32,497 bases of DNA from Gammaproteobacteria bacterium (GCA_018656865.1 JABHYO010000097.1:1-32497), one strand, 5' to 3'. Positions 7,850-17,270 are shown, counted from the first letter of the stretch. A program made the numbers and translations. The notes: generated by a model not told the origin, from the letters alone.

Positions 7850-7855
7850 TATAAT
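7850..7855 (+). promoter_or_regulatory. -10 element of the aminopeptidase gene
   Basis: A perfect TATAAT. The start point would fall near 7862, only about 8-20 nt before the candidate start codons. No convincing -35 hexamer is present at 16-18 nt spacing, so confidence is moderate. Confidence 0.45.
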
Positions 7856-7869
7856 GCGACTTTCTCAGC

Positions 7870-9660
7870 GTGATGAAACCCATGTCAGAGACCATTGAAC
7901 AGCGACTTGACCTGATCCGAAACGAGATGGCCAAATCCAACATCGACGCCTATTTGGTCCCACGGGCGGATGAATTCCTGGGTGAGTACGTACCGCCGCA
8001 AAACGAAAGGCTGAAATGGATCAGTGGCTTTTCCGGTTCCGCCGGAGTGGCTGTCATCCTGAAGTCTTCCGCTGCCATCTTTGTCGACGGGCGATATACG
8101 ATACAGGTTCGACAGCAGGTTCCGCACAAGCTGTTTGAGTTTTACCACTATATCGATGAACCACCGATTAAGTGGCTCACGGACAACCTGCCTGGGGAAT
8201 CGACAATCGGTTTTGACAGTCGCATGGCGACCTATTCCTGGTATGAGGACAGCTCAAAAACTCTGGCAAAGAAAAAAATCAGCCTGATAGAGATCAAAGA
8301 CAACCCTATCGACAAGCATTGGCAGAACAGACCCATACCCGACTTTTCGCCTGCGATGCTACTGGCGGAAACCTATACAGGGGAACATAGCAGCAGCAAG
8401 AGGAAGCGCATAGGCAGGGAAGTAGACAAGCTTGGTGCCGACTGCGCATTGATCACACAACTGGATTCCATTGCCTGGCTGCTAAATATCCGGGGCGTAG
8501 ATGTGCCGAGGTTGCCGGTTCTGCTCTCGTTTGCAACCCTGTCAAAGGCGGGTGAAATGGTGATTTATACTGATCCAAGAAAACTGCCCAACGACTTTCT
8601 GGCTCATGTCGACGATGGTGTCACCGTACGGGAAATGGATGAACTCACCGCAGCACTAACAGAGCTCGGTGACGACAGGGCAAAAGTACTGGCTGATCCA
8701 GCTACGGCCAATGCCTGGTGTCAGCTCAGATGCAAGGAAGCGGGAGCAGAACTCATTGCCGGCACAGACCCGGTCCTTATCCCGAAAGCCCAGAAAAATG
8801 AAACAGAGCTAAACGGAATGCGAAACTGCCATATCCGTGATGGCTCGGCCGTTTCACGATATCTCGCCTGGATCGATCGAGAAGTTGAGGCCGGGCGCCT
8901 CTACGACGAGGGTGAACTCTCCGACAAGCTCGAATCCTTTCGGAGGGAGCTGGACGACATTCACGACCTTTCCTTCGACACCATTTCTGCGGCTGGAGTA
9001 AACGGCGCGCTCTGCCACTACAACCACATGAACGGTATTCCAGCGATGCTTGAGATGAACAATCTCTACCTCGTGGACTCGGGGGGCCAGTATCTGGACG
9101 GAACAACCGACATCACCCGTACAGTCGTCATCGGCAGACCAACAGATGAACACCAACGGATGTTCACCCTGGTATTAAAAGGGCATATCGCACTGGCTCG
9201 GGCCATATTCCCCAAAGGCACTTCGGGAATCCAACTGGACATCCTGGCACGACAGTATCTCTGGCAGGCAGGCTTCGACTACGACCACGGTACAGGCCAT
9301 GGGGTTGGAACATTTCTCAGTGTACACGAGGGACCTCAGCGGATCGGCAAATCCGGACCTCAGCAGGAACTGCTCCCGGGAATGGTTATCTCGAACGAAC
9401 CCGGCTACTACCAGGAGAACTGTTTTGGTATTCGCTGCGAAAACCTCATCGTCGTTCGAGAATGTGACAACGACATGCTGTCCTTTGAGACCATCACTTT
9501 TGCACCCTTCGATACTCGACTTGTGGATACTTCACTGATGACACCGGAGGAGATCACATGGTTGAACGATTATCACGATGAGGTCAGCGCTAAACTAGGC
9601 CCAATGCTGAACGAAGATGATCTCGACTGGCTTGAAAACGCCACGAGGACAGTGGTTTAA
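7870..9660 (+). CDS. Xaa-Pro aminopeptidase (M24B, long three-domain type)
   Basis: A 596-aa cytoplasmic metallopeptidase that removes an N-terminal residue preceding proline. Two creatinase-like N-terminal domains (about 10-140 and 165-320; 'DAYLVPRADEFLGEYVPPQNER', 'WISGFSGSAG') precede the pita-bread catalytic domain (about 330-560). All five metal ligands are visible: D403 in VDSGG, D414 in TTDITRT, H477 in HGTGHGVG, E510 in NEPGYY and E524 in RCENL. The length matches eukaryote-like aminopeptidase P (about 600 aa) rather than E. coli PepP (about 440). Start choice is uncertain: GTG 7870, ATG 7873 and ATG 7882 are all in frame, none with a Shine-Dalgarno. The last begins at the family-typical MSETIEQRL. 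Confidence 0.92.
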   Translation: MMKPMSETIEQRLDLIRNEMAKSNIDAYLVPRADEFLGEYVPPQNERLKWISGFSGSAGVAVILKSSAAIFVDGRYTIQVRQQVPHKLFEFYHYIDEPPIKWLTDNLPGESTIGFDSRMATYSWYEDSSKTLAKKKISLIEIKDNPIDKHWQNRPIPDFSPAMLLAETYTGEHSSSKRKRIGREVDKLGADCALITQLDSIAWLLNIRGVDVPRLPVLLSFATLSKAGEMVIYTDPRKLPNDFLAHVDDGVTVREMDELTAALTELGDDRAKVLADPATANAWCQLRCKEAGAELIAGTDPVLIPKAQKNETELNGMRNCHIRDGSAVSRYLAWIDREVEAGRLYDEGELSDKLESFRRELDDIHDLSFDTISAAGVNGALCHYNHMNGIPAMLEMNNLYLVDSGGQYLDGTTDITRTVVIGRPTDEHQRMFTLVLKGHIALARAIFPKGTSGIQLDILARQYLWQAGFDYDHGTGHGVGTFLSVHEGPQRIGKSGPQQELLPGMVISNEPGYYQENCFGIRCENLIVVRECDNDMLSFETITFAPFDTRLVDTSLMTPEEITWLNDYHDEVSAKLGPMLNEDDLDWLENATRTVV

Positions 9661-9765
9661 AGACTTACGATTTTGTCATCACCTCAAACAGTCTTCCTGG
9701 ACTTCCCTATAACTCCACCCGGCACTGACGTATCATGCCGATGTGTTGAGTAGTTGAGAAATCTC

Positions 9766-10635
9766 GTGAAAGAAGTCGCAGGGAAGACAGCATTCATAAC
9801 CGGCGGCGCAAGTGGTCTTGGTCTCGCCATGGCGCGCTCGTTTACAGGTGCCGGCATGAAAGTCGCCATCGCAGATATCGATGACGATGCGCTGAAAGCT
9901 GCCGCTGATGAATTCGCCGAATCGAATGCCGATGTCATCACTATCAAATTAGATGTCACTGACAGAGATGCTCTGGAGGATGCCGCCCGGCAGACAGAAG
10001 AAGCTTTCGACAAGGTGCACCTGGTCTGTAACAACGCAGGAGTGGCCATCAGCGCCAACGTAAGGGATCACAGCTACGCTGACTGGGACTGGGTTATGGG
10101 CGTCAACCTCGATGGCGTAATCAACGGCGTACAGGTATTTACTCCCCGCCTCCTCTCTCACGGTGAGGGTGGACACATCGTCAACACCGCATCTATGGCA
10201 GGCCATGTTGCAACCCAGGGGATGAGCATCTACAACACCACCAAGTATGCTGTCGTCGGCCTTTCAGAAAGTATTTTGCAGGATCTGGCTCATTTTGATA
10301 TCGGCGTTTCAGTACTCTGCCCGGGTTTCGTTGCCACAGGAATCTATACCTCCGAAAGAAATCGGCCAACAACCTTCGGGGGCTCAGAGATCTCGGCATT
10401 TGACCCGGTCAAAGACGAATACAGGCCCGATGAAGAAAAGCAATTATTACAGCGAAGTCTCGACGCCATGCTCGATCCTGCCATGATTGGTGACATGGTA
10501 TTACACGCGGTCCAGAATGATGAGTTTTACATCTTTTCTCATCCTGAATTCAAAGAAGGCGTCCAGGAACGGGCACGCACGATAAGCAATGCTTTCGATC
10601 GCTGGGCAGCCTATCGGGCTAACTACGACAGTTGA
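9766..10635 (+). CDS. Short-chain dehydrogenase/reductase (classical SDR)
   Basis: A 289-aa NAD(P)-dependent oxidoreductase. Visible motifs are the cofactor loop TGGASGLG (12-19), an Asp after the second strand (ADIDD, about residue 37) that favours NAD over NADP, NNAG (89-92), catalytic Ser in NTASMAG (about 143), and YNTTK (Tyr156, Lys160), followed by 'LCPGFVATGIY'. The GTG at 9766 is preferred because it begins MKEVAGKTAFITGG, as in close family members; an in-frame TTG at 9754 is possible. The C-terminus (about 215-289) is longer than in minimal SDRs and ends with 'RWAAYRANYD', seen in enzymes acting on bulky hydrophobic alcohols. The substrate is unknown. The next gene starts 5 nt downstream, suggesting one transcript. 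Confidence 0.85.
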   Translation: MKEVAGKTAFITGGASGLGLAMARSFTGAGMKVAIADIDDDALKAAADEFAESNADVITIKLDVTDRDALEDAARQTEEAFDKVHLVCNNAGVAISANVRDHSYADWDWVMGVNLDGVINGVQVFTPRLLSHGEGGHIVNTASMAGHVATQGMSIYNTTKYAVVGLSESILQDLAHFDIGVSVLCPGFVATGIYTSERNRPTTFGGSEISAFDPVKDEYRPDEEKQLLQRSLDAMLDPAMIGDMVLHAVQNDEFYIFSHPEFKEGVQERARTISNAFDRWAAYRANYDS

Positions 10636-10640
10636 ATGCC

Positions 10641-11210
10641 ATGAGCCAGGAACCCGAAATCTACCTCGATATGGATGGCGTTTGCGTCGACTTCATCGGT
10701 GCGGCCATGTCCGCCCAGGGCTATGACCCCGATGACTACCTTCGCCAATGGAAGCAAGACCACGCCGGCTCGTTGTTTCCGGAACCGTTGATGAACAAGA
10801 CGCCAATCGAGTTCTTCACCCATAAAAACCTGCAGACAAAGGGTTTTTGGGCCAATCTAGTGCCCTACCCCTGGTTTGATCAGTTGTTTGCTGAACTGGA
10901 TAGACTCGGTCATGTCCTCTTCCTGACGGCTCCGACTGGAGCGCCCGGATGTGTATCAGGCAAGCAAGAATGGTTGATAGATCAATTCGGCAATGATTTC
11001 CACGACTTCATCTTCACGCGTCACAAGAATCGCCTGGCCCACCCCAATGCCTATCTGGTCGACGATATGCCCTTCAACATAAAGCCGTTCAACCAGCGAA
11101 ATGGCATAGGTATTCTATTCCCCCAGATCTGGAACGAGCTTTCCCATATTGAGGATCGCGTGGCACATGTTGTCGATGAACTGGAGCGCGCGATTGCAAA
11201 GAGCGACTAA
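10641..11210 (+). CDS. HAD-superfamily 5'(3')-deoxyribonucleotidase-like phosphatase
   Basis: A 189-aa haloacid-dehalogenase-fold hydrolase. Motif I is DMDGVCVDF (nucleophile Asp and general acid Asp near residue 10). Motif II is the Thr in LFLTAPTGAP, motif III the Lys in RHKNRLAHP, and motif IV the Asp pair in AYLVDDMP. The layout matches the NT5C family, which dephosphorylates (deoxy)ribonucleoside 5'-monophosphates. The ATG at 10641 is chosen because it begins MSQEPEIYLDMDG with the nucleophile strand at the N-terminus. No Shine-Dalgarno is evident, and the start lies 5 nt after the SDR stop, so translation may be coupled to it. The exact nucleotide substrate cannot be read. Confidence 0.75.
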   Translation: MSQEPEIYLDMDGVCVDFIGAAMSAQGYDPDDYLRQWKQDHAGSLFPEPLMNKTPIEFFTHKNLQTKGFWANLVPYPWFDQLFAELDRLGHVLFLTAPTGAPGCVSGKQEWLIDQFGNDFHDFIFTRHKNRLAHPNAYLVDDMPFNIKPFNQRNGIGILFPQIWNELSHIEDRVAHVVDELERAIAKSD

Positions 11211-11260
11211 TTTGCACCGCAATTGACCTGAGACAGACATTTTTTTGCTTCGTACGGCAC

Positions 11261-11266
11261 TATAAT
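11261..11266 (+). promoter_or_regulatory. -10 element of the Na/Pi symporter gene
   Basis: A perfect TATAAT, 26 nt before the start codon, giving a leader of about 20 nt. The -35 position holds only a T-rich stretch. No Pho box was recognised. Confidence 0.4.
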
Positions 11267-11292
11267 TTTTATCGCGAGTGGATAATTAGCCA

Positions 11293-12897
11293 ATGGAAGT
11301 CTTTGCCGTCATAACCGCAGCGGTGACAGCCGTTATCCTTTTTGTTTTTGGGCTGGATCACTTTTCTGCAGAGATACAGAAGATCTCGGGGGAACGCTTT
11401 CGCCGGTTTCTCGGTCGCACCACAAAAATACCCGTCATAGGTGTTCTACTGGGCGCACTTATTACAGCCGTAATTCAGTCGAGCTCGGCAACTTCCGTCA
11501 TTACCATCAGTCTTGTCAATGCCGGCGTCCTTTCCTTCAAGAACAGCGTTGCCATCATTTTCGGATCCAACATCGGAACAACCGTTACGGCACAACTGGT
11601 TGCGTTCAAGCTGACCAACTTTGCACCCTGGCTGATCATTCTTGGATTCATTCTGTCCTTGATGCAGAACCGGCTTTCGATATTCGGGAAATCGATTTTC
11701 TATTTTGGCTTTGTCTTCTTCACGCTGAATCTGATCTCCGATTCTCTCTCTCCGCTGCAGCAAAACGAGGCATTTCTCAACTTACTGCTTGAACCGCAGT
11801 CACCCATGATCGCCATTCTGGTGGGCTGCGTTTTCACGGCTATTATCCAGTCGAGTTCTGTGACAACCGCTCTTGCGATTGTTTTTACCCAGCAGGGTCT
11901 ACTGGGTCTGGAAAACGCCATCCCGCTCATCATGGGAGCCAATATCGGCACGACAGCCACAGCTCTTATCGCAGTTTTCAACATGGATCTCGCCGCGAAG
12001 AAAACAGCCTTTTCCCACTTTCTCTTCAATGTCGGCGGGGTCGTCGTGTTTGCGCCGGTCATCCTGCTCTTCATCGACAGGATTACCTCAATTGAGATGG
12101 ATCCGGAAATCGTCCTGGCTGGCGTTCACCTGGTATTCAACCTCGCCACTTCCCTGCTGTTCATTGTTTTTATCAATCCGTTCACGCGGTTCGTCGACAT
12201 GGTACTTGGTGAAGGTAAGGGCGAGTTCGAAAGAGTCGGATTGCCTTCATTTAACGCTGATGCCGAATTCGAAGAAATTCGAGCCGAGATAAACGAAAAC
12301 CTCGGCACACTGCTTGAGTTTCTGCAGGAAAACTACAACCTTGTCACGCTGAGCATTGAGACCAATTATCGCGGCATATATGAAACTTCCGCCAAGCGGA
12401 TCGAGTACGTCGAGTTTCTCAAGAACGAATATATGGGATATTTCTCGAAGGTGATTGGTATAACCACCTGTGAAGATGAGTCAAAGGTCATGCTCTCTTT
12501 GATAACGAGGTTCGACTATCTTTTTCAGATCCACGATTCAATTGATGACCTTTTCGCCACCAAGCGGGTCATGAATGCGAATTTCATCGAATTGAAAAGC
12601 GACATTCTGCTGCTGATCCGAGAGCTGGCCGGCCAGACGCTGGCGCTGTTCGATGAAATTCACAAGTCGATTTCCGGCGTCAGCGAAACCAATATTTCAG
12701 CGACAGCAAGAGATCTTCAACGCCTGCTGGACCGGGTCAATCGCGACATGCTTCGGCTACTGGCCGAGCCAGGCAGGCGCGATGCCGGTTCGTTAACCAA
12801 TATCGTCACCTACTCCATCCGCCTGAAGGACAAGCTGGTCAACTTCGCTCATATTGAGGCAGCACACACCTCAAGCAGTGCTGCCAGCAAAACTTAA
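11293..12897 (+). CDS. Na+/phosphate symporter with C-terminal PhoU-like domain
   Basis: A 534-aa inner-membrane transporter of the NptA/YjbB (PNaS) family. Two inverted-repeat halves carry the family signature QSSSAT (from Q62) and QSSSVTT (from Q186), each followed by a GSNIGTT / GANIGTT motif. About eight hydrophobic segments cover residues 1-305. Residues about 330-520 are hydrophilic, helical and PhoU-like (FEEIRAEINENLGTLLEFLQ, repeated LL.E...). It moves inorganic phosphate with Na+; in E. coli YjbB mainly exports phosphate, so direction is not certain. It fits the phosphate theme set by pstS/pstC and phoH. yhhN follows after 25 nt on the same strand. Confidence 0.88.
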   Translation: MEVFAVITAAVTAVILFVFGLDHFSAEIQKISGERFRRFLGRTTKIPVIGVLLGALITAVIQSSSATSVITISLVNAGVLSFKNSVAIIFGSNIGTTVTAQLVAFKLTNFAPWLIILGFILSLMQNRLSIFGKSIFYFGFVFFTLNLISDSLSPLQQNEAFLNLLLEPQSPMIAILVGCVFTAIIQSSSVTTALAIVFTQQGLLGLENAIPLIMGANIGTTATALIAVFNMDLAAKKTAFSHFLFNVGGVVVFAPVILLFIDRITSIEMDPEIVLAGVHLVFNLATSLLFIVFINPFTRFVDMVLGEGKGEFERVGLPSFNADAEFEEIRAEINENLGTLLEFLQENYNLVTLSIETNYRGIYETSAKRIEYVEFLKNEYMGYFSKVIGITTCEDESKVMLSLITRFDYLFQIHDSIDDLFATKRVMNANFIELKSDILLLIRELAGQTLALFDEIHKSISGVSETNISATARDLQRLLDRVNRDMLRLLAEPGRRDAGSLTNIVTYSIRLKDKLVNFAHIEAAHTSSSAASKT

Positions 12898-12922
12898 ACT
12901 CGAACTTGGATTGAATGAGCCA

Positions 12923-13594
12923 ATGTTGATCTATTCCCTCTTCCTGCTCTCTTTCCTGTTGCTAATCGCACTTCTTCTTTCTGTACGCGCTGAGATGCTC
13001 GATGATTCCGGAAAGAGCATCATCAAGGTCTGGGCGACCAAACCTGCACTGTCCCTTATGTTCATCGCCGTTGCACTCATGCATGCAACACCCTGGTCTG
13101 CTTATTCGCTTTTGCTGTTGGCTGGTCTTTGTCTGTGCTTTCTGGGTGATGTATTCCTGATACCAAACAACGCCAGGTGCTTCATGCTTGGGCTGATATC
13201 GTTCCTCGCAGGGCACCTGTTTTATATCGCTGCGTTCGCCGTGCTTTTTACGCCTGACCAGACACTTTTTCTGGCGGTGTTGGTATTGATCGGTATAGAC
13301 ACCATCGTTGCAATCTGGCTGAAAGATCGCCTTCAAGACATGCGAAACCCGGTCTACGTTTACATGGCCGCTATATCGGTCATGGTTCTTGCAGCCTGTG
13401 GCGTATTCGCCAACGATAATCTCGCGAGCGCTGGGAAATGGCTTGTTCTACTGGGCGCGATCAGCTTCTATATCTCAGATCTCTTTGTCGTCAGGCAGAA
13501 ATTCGTCAGCAGTTCCGTCTTTAACCCGATGATGGGACTACCGCTCTACTATGGCGGTCAATTCGCACTGGCCCTGTCACTAGGTCACCTCTAG
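12923..13594 (+). CDS. YhhN/TMEM86-family membrane protein
   Basis: A 223-aa integral membrane protein with about eight hydrophobic helices and very short loops. The conserved acidic positions of the family are visible in 'LCLCFLGDVFLI', 'LVLIGIDTIVA' and 'ISFYISDLFVVRQKF'. Eukaryotic TMEM86 members of this family are lysoplasmalogenases (vinyl-ether lysophospholipid hydrolases); the bacterial role is poorly defined. The ATG at 12923 is used because the first helix starts right after it; the frame is open further upstream into the Na/Pi gene. It converges with the racemase gene 11 nt downstream. Confidence 0.75.
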   Translation: MLIYSLFLLSFLLLIALLLSVRAEMLDDSGKSIIKVWATKPALSLMFIAVALMHATPWSAYSLLLLAGLCLCFLGDVFLIPNNARCFMLGLISFLAGHLFYIAAFAVLFTPDQTLFLAVLVLIGIDTIVAIWLKDRLQDMRNPVYVYMAAISVMVLAACGVFANDNLASAGKWLVLLGAISFYISDLFVVRQKFVSSSVFNPMMGLPLYYGGQFALALSLGHL

Positions 13595-13605
13595 GGTCGA
13601 TTGAA

Positions 13606-14748
13606 TCAGACCTGAACGACGGCGCCCGATGACATCAGGGCATCAATCTCGTCAGCGCTGAAGCCAGCTGCCTGCAGAATAGTTTTCGATTCCGCACCCG
13701 GGGCTCCACTGGCGGCGGGTAGTTCGGCTTCCGTTCGACTGAACCTGGGCGCAGGACCGGCCTGATAAATACCATCCTGCTCAACAAAGGTGTTCCTGGC
13801 GACGTTATGGGGATGAACCCGTGCCTCATCAAAATTCAGGACCGGCGCGTAACAAATATCTGTACCCAGCATAATCTCATCCCACTCATCCCGGGTTTTT
13901 GTCCGGAAAATGGTCGCCATTTGTTGTTTCAATGCTGGCCAGTCATCCTGGGACATCTGCGCCGGCAGTTCACCTGTCTTGCCGAGCCCCGACTTTTCCA
14001 GCAGCAATGCATAAAACTGCGGCTCCATGGAGCCAACCGAAATCCATTTGCCGTCACTGGTCTCATAGGTGTCGTAATAATGGGCGCCCCCATCGAGAAT
14101 ATTCGTACCCCGATCGAACGACCAGTCACCCCGATTCATGATCCCAAAGATGGCATTCATCAGAACTGCCGATCCATCGGTCATGGCTGCATCAATGACC
14201 TGACCTCTGCCACTCTGATTCCGTTCGTGCAGCGCCGCGACTATGCCAAATGCCAGGAACATACCACCCCCGCCAAAATCACCGACAAGGTTCAGCGGCG
14301 GCACTGGCTTTTCCCCCGATGTACCAATCGCATGAAGCGCACCGGAAAGCGAAATGTAGTTAATGTCATGGCCTGCGACATGCGCCATGGTACCCGTCTG
14401 ACCCCAGCCGGTCATACGGCCATAAATCAGCTTTGGATTTCTTTCGAGGCACACATCGGGTCCCAGCCCCAGCCTTTCAGTTACACCGGGACGAAAGCCT
14501 TCAACCAGGACATCGGCATCCTCGATCAGTTTCAGGGTCGCTTCCACGCCATCCGGGTTCTTGAGATCAACGGCAATGCTCTTTCGCCCCCTAGCGAGAA
14601 CATCTGAAGGATTCGCCGGTTTGCCCGCAGAGGCCGATCTGTCAATGCGAACGATTTCCGCCCCCATATCCGCCAGCATCATGCCACAGAAAGGTCCAGG
14701 TCCAATGCTCTGCAACTCAACAACCTTAATGTCGTTTAGTGGTCCCAT
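13606..14748 (-). CDS. Alpha-methylacyl-CoA racemase-like CaiB/BaiF protein
   Basis: A 380-aa family III CoA-transferase-fold enzyme. It opens with '[27 protein letters not shown]', the AMACR N-terminal signature. H127 (VAGHDINY), D157 (LVGDFGGGG) and E242 (SMEPQF) line up one residue off from the His126/Asp156/Glu241 catalytic set of mycobacterial MCR, which favours racemase over CoA-transferase activity. The expected role is interconverting R/S 2-methylacyl-CoA so branched lipids or sterol side chains can enter beta-oxidation. The ATG at 14748 is preferred: AAAGGAG sits 7 nt upstream, while the ATG two codons earlier is too close to it. No other acyl-CoA gene is adjacent. Confidence 0.87.
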   Translation of the reverse strand: MGPLNDIKVVELQSIGPGPFCGMMLADMGAEIVRIDRSASAGKPANPSDVLARGRKSIAVDLKNPDGVEATLKLIEDADVLVEGFRPGVTERLGLGPDVCLERNPKLIYGRMTGWGQTGTMAHVAGHDINYISLSGALHAIGTSGEKPVPPLNLVGDFGGGGMFLAFGIVAALHERNQSGRGQVIDAAMTDGSAVLMNAIFGIMNRGDWSFDRGTNILDGGAHYYDTYETSDGKWISVGSMEPQFYALLLEKSGLGKTGELPAQMSQDDWPALKQQMATIFRTKTRDEWDEIMLGTDICYAPVLNFDEARVHPHNVARNTFVEQDGIYQAGPAPRFSRTEAELPAASGAPGAESKTILQAAGFSADEIDALMSSGAVVQV

Positions 14749-14903
14749 GTTCATACTCCTTTACATAACCAATCTAATCTACAGGAGCGACGGAAAGACC
14801 GCTACCAATACCCAGGGGGGGGGGGATCTGAATCCGTTCTTCTCTCCATTGAACACTCAGATCTTGGTAGAATTCCTGCCTCTGGATTTATGAGCAGTCC
14901 TCC
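14749..14903. promoter_or_regulatory. Divergent racemase/asnS spacer with an 11-G homopolymer
   Basis: This spacer holds the racemase ribosome-binding site at one end and an uninterrupted run of 11 G at 14815-14825. A -10-like TAGAAT occurs at 14868-14873, about 30 nt before the asnS start, with no well-spaced -35. No tRNA-like leader, T-box or clear terminator was found. Confidence 0.35.
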
Positions 14904-16298
14904 ATGACAACTATCGCAGTCGATCAATTGCTTAATGGCGCAATTCCTATCCACACCGCTGTCACAGTGGAAGGCTGGGTTAGAAGCAAAAGAGATTCGA
15001 AGGCCGGCATCAGCTTTATCGCTGTTCACGATGGCAGCCATTTCGACCCTATTCAGGCGGTTGTGCCAAGTGACCTGGACAACTACGAAGATGAAATTTT
15101 GCATATCACCACGGGATGCGCCGTTCGCATTACCGGCGAACTGGTCGAATCCGAAGGTAAAGGGCAACAATACGAAATTCAGGCAACGCAGGTAGCCGTT
15201 GTTGGCTGGGTCGATGACCCTGAATCCTACCCCATCGCAAAAAAACGCCACACTTTCGAATATCTTCGATCCGTCGCTCACCTCAGACCCCGAACGAATA
15301 CTTTTGGCGCCATTACCCGCGTCAGGACGACATTGGCGAATGCCATCCACAACTACTTTTTCGAGAGAGGCTTCCACTGGATAAACACACCGCTAATAAC
15401 CGCAAGCGACTGCGAGGGTGCCGGTGAACTTTTTCGGGTCAGCACACTCGATCTGATGAATCTCCCGGTTACCAACGGCGAAATTGACTTTCAGAACGAC
15501 TTCTTCGGCGCAGAGTCCTTTCTAACGGTGTCAGGGCAACTCAATGTTGAGGCTTACTGTCTTGCCATGACCAAGGTGTACACCTTCGGACCGACATTCA
15601 GGGCAGAAGATTCGCACACCTCACGACATCTGGCGGAATTTTGGATGGTAGAACCGGAAATTGCATTTGCAGACCTAAACGACAATGCGGACCTGGCTGA
15701 AGACCTCCTGACAAATGTGCTCGGTCGCGTACTCGATGAGAGAGGGAATGACATAGCTTTCTTCCAGCAGCGAATCGATGACACGGTCATTGATCGAATG
15801 AGGTCTATTGTTGACAACAACTTCGAGCGAATGGAATACAGTGAAGCAATTCGTATCCTGAAAAACAGCGGCGAAAAATTCGAATTTCCTGTCGAGTGGG
15901 GTTTGGATCTTCAGTCCGAACACGAACGCTACCTAACTGAAAAGCATGTAGGGCGCCCTCTTGTCGTCATGAACTACCCAGCGAAAATTAAAGCCTTCTA
16001 CATGCGCCTCAACGAGGACGAGAAGACCGTCGCTGCCATGGATGTGCTGGCACCCGGTATCGGCGAGATTGTCGGCGGCAGCCAGCGGGAAGAGCGACTC
16101 GATGTACTCGACGCCCGTATGCAGGATGACACCATGAAAGAAGAACTCTGGTGGTATCGTGACCTAAGACGCTACGGCACCGTGCCACACGCCGGTTTCG
16201 GCCTCGGGTTCGAAAGGTTACTTACCTATATTACGGGTATGGAAAATATCAGGGATTGTATTCCGTTTCCGAGAACGCCCGGCAGTGCGCCTTTTTGA
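14904..16298 (+). CDS. asnS: Asparaginyl-tRNA synthetase
   Basis: A 464-aa class IIb aminoacyl-tRNA synthetase, the usual length for bacterial AsnRS. The N-terminal OB-fold anticodon-binding domain (about 1-110) has '[26 protein letters not shown]'. The catalytic domain follows with motif 2 '[21 protein letters not shown]' (from about residue 232; broken here into [12 protein letters not shown] and AEFWMVEPE) and motif 3 '[15 protein letters not shown]' (about 430-445). '[25 protein letters not shown]' distinguishes AsnRS from AspRS. It charges tRNA-Asn directly, so the organism need not rely on the amidotransferase route. No Shine-Dalgarno precedes the ATG; a stop-free in-frame alternative was not seen. 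Confidence 0.96.
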   Translation: MTTIAVDQLLNGAIPIHTAVTVEGWVRSKRDSKAGISFIAVHDGSHFDPIQAVVPSDLDNYEDEILHITTGCAVRITGELVESEGKGQQYEIQATQVAVVGWVDDPESYPIAKKRHTFEYLRSVAHLRPRTNTFGAITRVRTTLANAIHNYFFERGFHWINTPLITASDCEGAGELFRVSTLDLMNLPVTNGEIDFQNDFFGAESFLTVSGQLNVEAYCLAMTKVYTFGPTFRAEDSHTSRHLAEFWMVEPEIAFADLNDNADLAEDLLTNVLGRVLDERGNDIAFFQQRIDDTVIDRMRSIVDNNFERMEYSEAIRILKNSGEKFEFPVEWGLDLQSEHERYLTEKHVGRPLVVMNYPAKIKAFYMRLNEDEKTVAAMDVLAPGIGEIVGGSQREERLDVLDARMQDDTMKEELWWYRDLRRYGTVPHAGFGLGFERLLTYITGMENIRDCIPFPRTPGSAPF

Positions 16299-16366
16299 GG
16301 TTCATGTTTGACCTACGAGACCCCTCGGCTTCGATGAGGGAGACGCTGCGGACAAAAAACTGGTAA

Positions 16367-16389
16367 AAACCGTCAGACTTTTCCGGTTT
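16367..16389. terminator. Weak hairpin between convergent asnS and MBL-hydrolase genes
   Basis: Inverted arms AAACCG (16367-16372) and CGGTTT (16384-16389) with an 11-nt spacer. On the minus strand the stem runs into TTACC and then a T6 tract. The stem is short and AT-rich, so it is only a possible terminator for the hydrolase gene. Confidence 0.3.
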
Positions 16390-16397
16390 GCAGTCGG

Positions 16398-17081
16398 TCA
16401 GCCACCCATCAGCGTCTTCCAGGTTTCCAGATCGTTGATACGCATATAGGTATTGATCTTTTTTGCTTCAGCCATGGTTGCATGGGGAACTGAAGAGTAG
16501 TTATGACCGGGTAGCAGCAGCGTTTCGTCAGGTAGCGCAGCCAGCTTCTGAATGCTGTGATACATGTCTTCGGTATCGGAACCTGGCAGATCGACCCGGC
16601 CACAACCATCGACGAAGAGTGTGTCACCGGAAACGAGGGTCTCCTTTACCCTGAAACATTGTGACCCTGGTGTATGTCCAGGCGTATGAAGAAACTCCAC
16701 TTCGACATCCCCCAATTTGAGCCGGTCCCCGGAGTCCACCCTGGTCATATCGGAATCGGAAATTCCGGTCACTTTTTTTAACCCATCGGCTTCCAGTTTA
16801 TGGGTGTAGACCTTTACTGGGTTCAGCTCAAGCAACTCTGCAACCCCGGCAACCGTGTTCTGTCCAAAACTGCCACCACAGTGGTCGGGGTGGTAGTGCG
16901 TAACCAATGCGGCGGTGAGCTTATAGTCACGCTCGTTGATCAGATCGAGTAGAGCCTGAACATCCCAGGCCGGATCGACCACAGCCACCTCCCTTGTCAA
17001 TTTCGAGCCGACCAGGTAGGCAAAGTTCTGCATCGGTCCGATCTGAACCTGCTCGATGATGAGTTCTTCGTGTAGTGTCAC
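16398..17081 (-). CDS. Metallo-beta-lactamase-fold hydrolase, glyoxalase II-like
   Basis: A 227-aa MBL-fold protein. The dinuclear metal site is complete: THYHPDH (H62, H64, D66, H67), H136 in HTPGHTPGS, D153 in SGDTLF and H193 in LPGHNY. The 'GDTLFVDGCGRVDLPGSD' segment is typical of hydroxyacylglutathione hydrolase-like and persulfide-dioxygenase-like members, so thioester (glutathione) hydrolysis or persulfide oxidation are both possible. It lacks a long C-terminal glutathione-binding domain. The start is GTG, with AGGGG about 8 nt upstream in good register. It is convergent to asnS and divergent from the response regulator. Confidence 0.82.
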   Translation of the reverse strand: MTLHEELIIEQVQIGPMQNFAYLVGSKLTREVAVVDPAWDVQALLDLINERDYKLTAALVTHYHPDHCGGSFGQNTVAGVAELLELNPVKVYTHKLEADGLKKVTGISDSDMTRVDSGDRLKLGDVEVEFLHTPGHTPGSQCFRVKETLVSGDTLFVDGCGRVDLPGSDTEDMYHSIQKLAALPDETLLLPGHNYSSVPHATMAEAKKINTYMRINDLETWKTLMGG

Positions 17082-17213
17082 TTGGCTTCCCCTGATTCTT
17101 GAGAATTCAGCTTAGTCCACTGCTGCTATTACGGCAATCTCGACCATGATCCGAGTGTCATCGACGAAAACCAAACCCAATCTATCTCATAACTACATGT
17201 CTGATACCGGACT

Positions 17214-17241
17214 TTGGAAGATATGCAAATTGAGCTATTAT
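17214..17241 (+). promoter_or_regulatory. Candidate sigma70 promoter of the response-regulator gene
   Basis: TTGGAA (17214-17219) and TATTAT (17236-17241) are separated by 16 nt. They match consensus at 4 and 5 of 6 positions. The start point would be near 17248, about 23 nt before the chosen ATG, which supports the shorter protein start. Confidence 0.4.
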
Positions 17242-17270
17242 TCTTCGCAACCAACTACAGTACTATCGGT

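Noticed and set aside
13807-14607. Long open frame (266 codons) on the plus strand opposite the racemase gene
   Set aside because: The minus-strand product is an unmistakable AMACR-like enzyme with its catalytic residues; the plus-strand translation has no domain-like pattern and has neither a start site nor neighbours that support it.
14749-14903. T-box or tRNA-like leader before asnS
   Set aside because: No T-box sequence, no specifier hairpin and no terminator; T-boxes are also not expected in gammaproteobacteria.
16319-16344. Hairpin CCCTC...GAGGG just after asnS as its terminator
   Set aside because: The stem is only about 5 bp with a 9-nt loop and no T tract follows on the plus strand.
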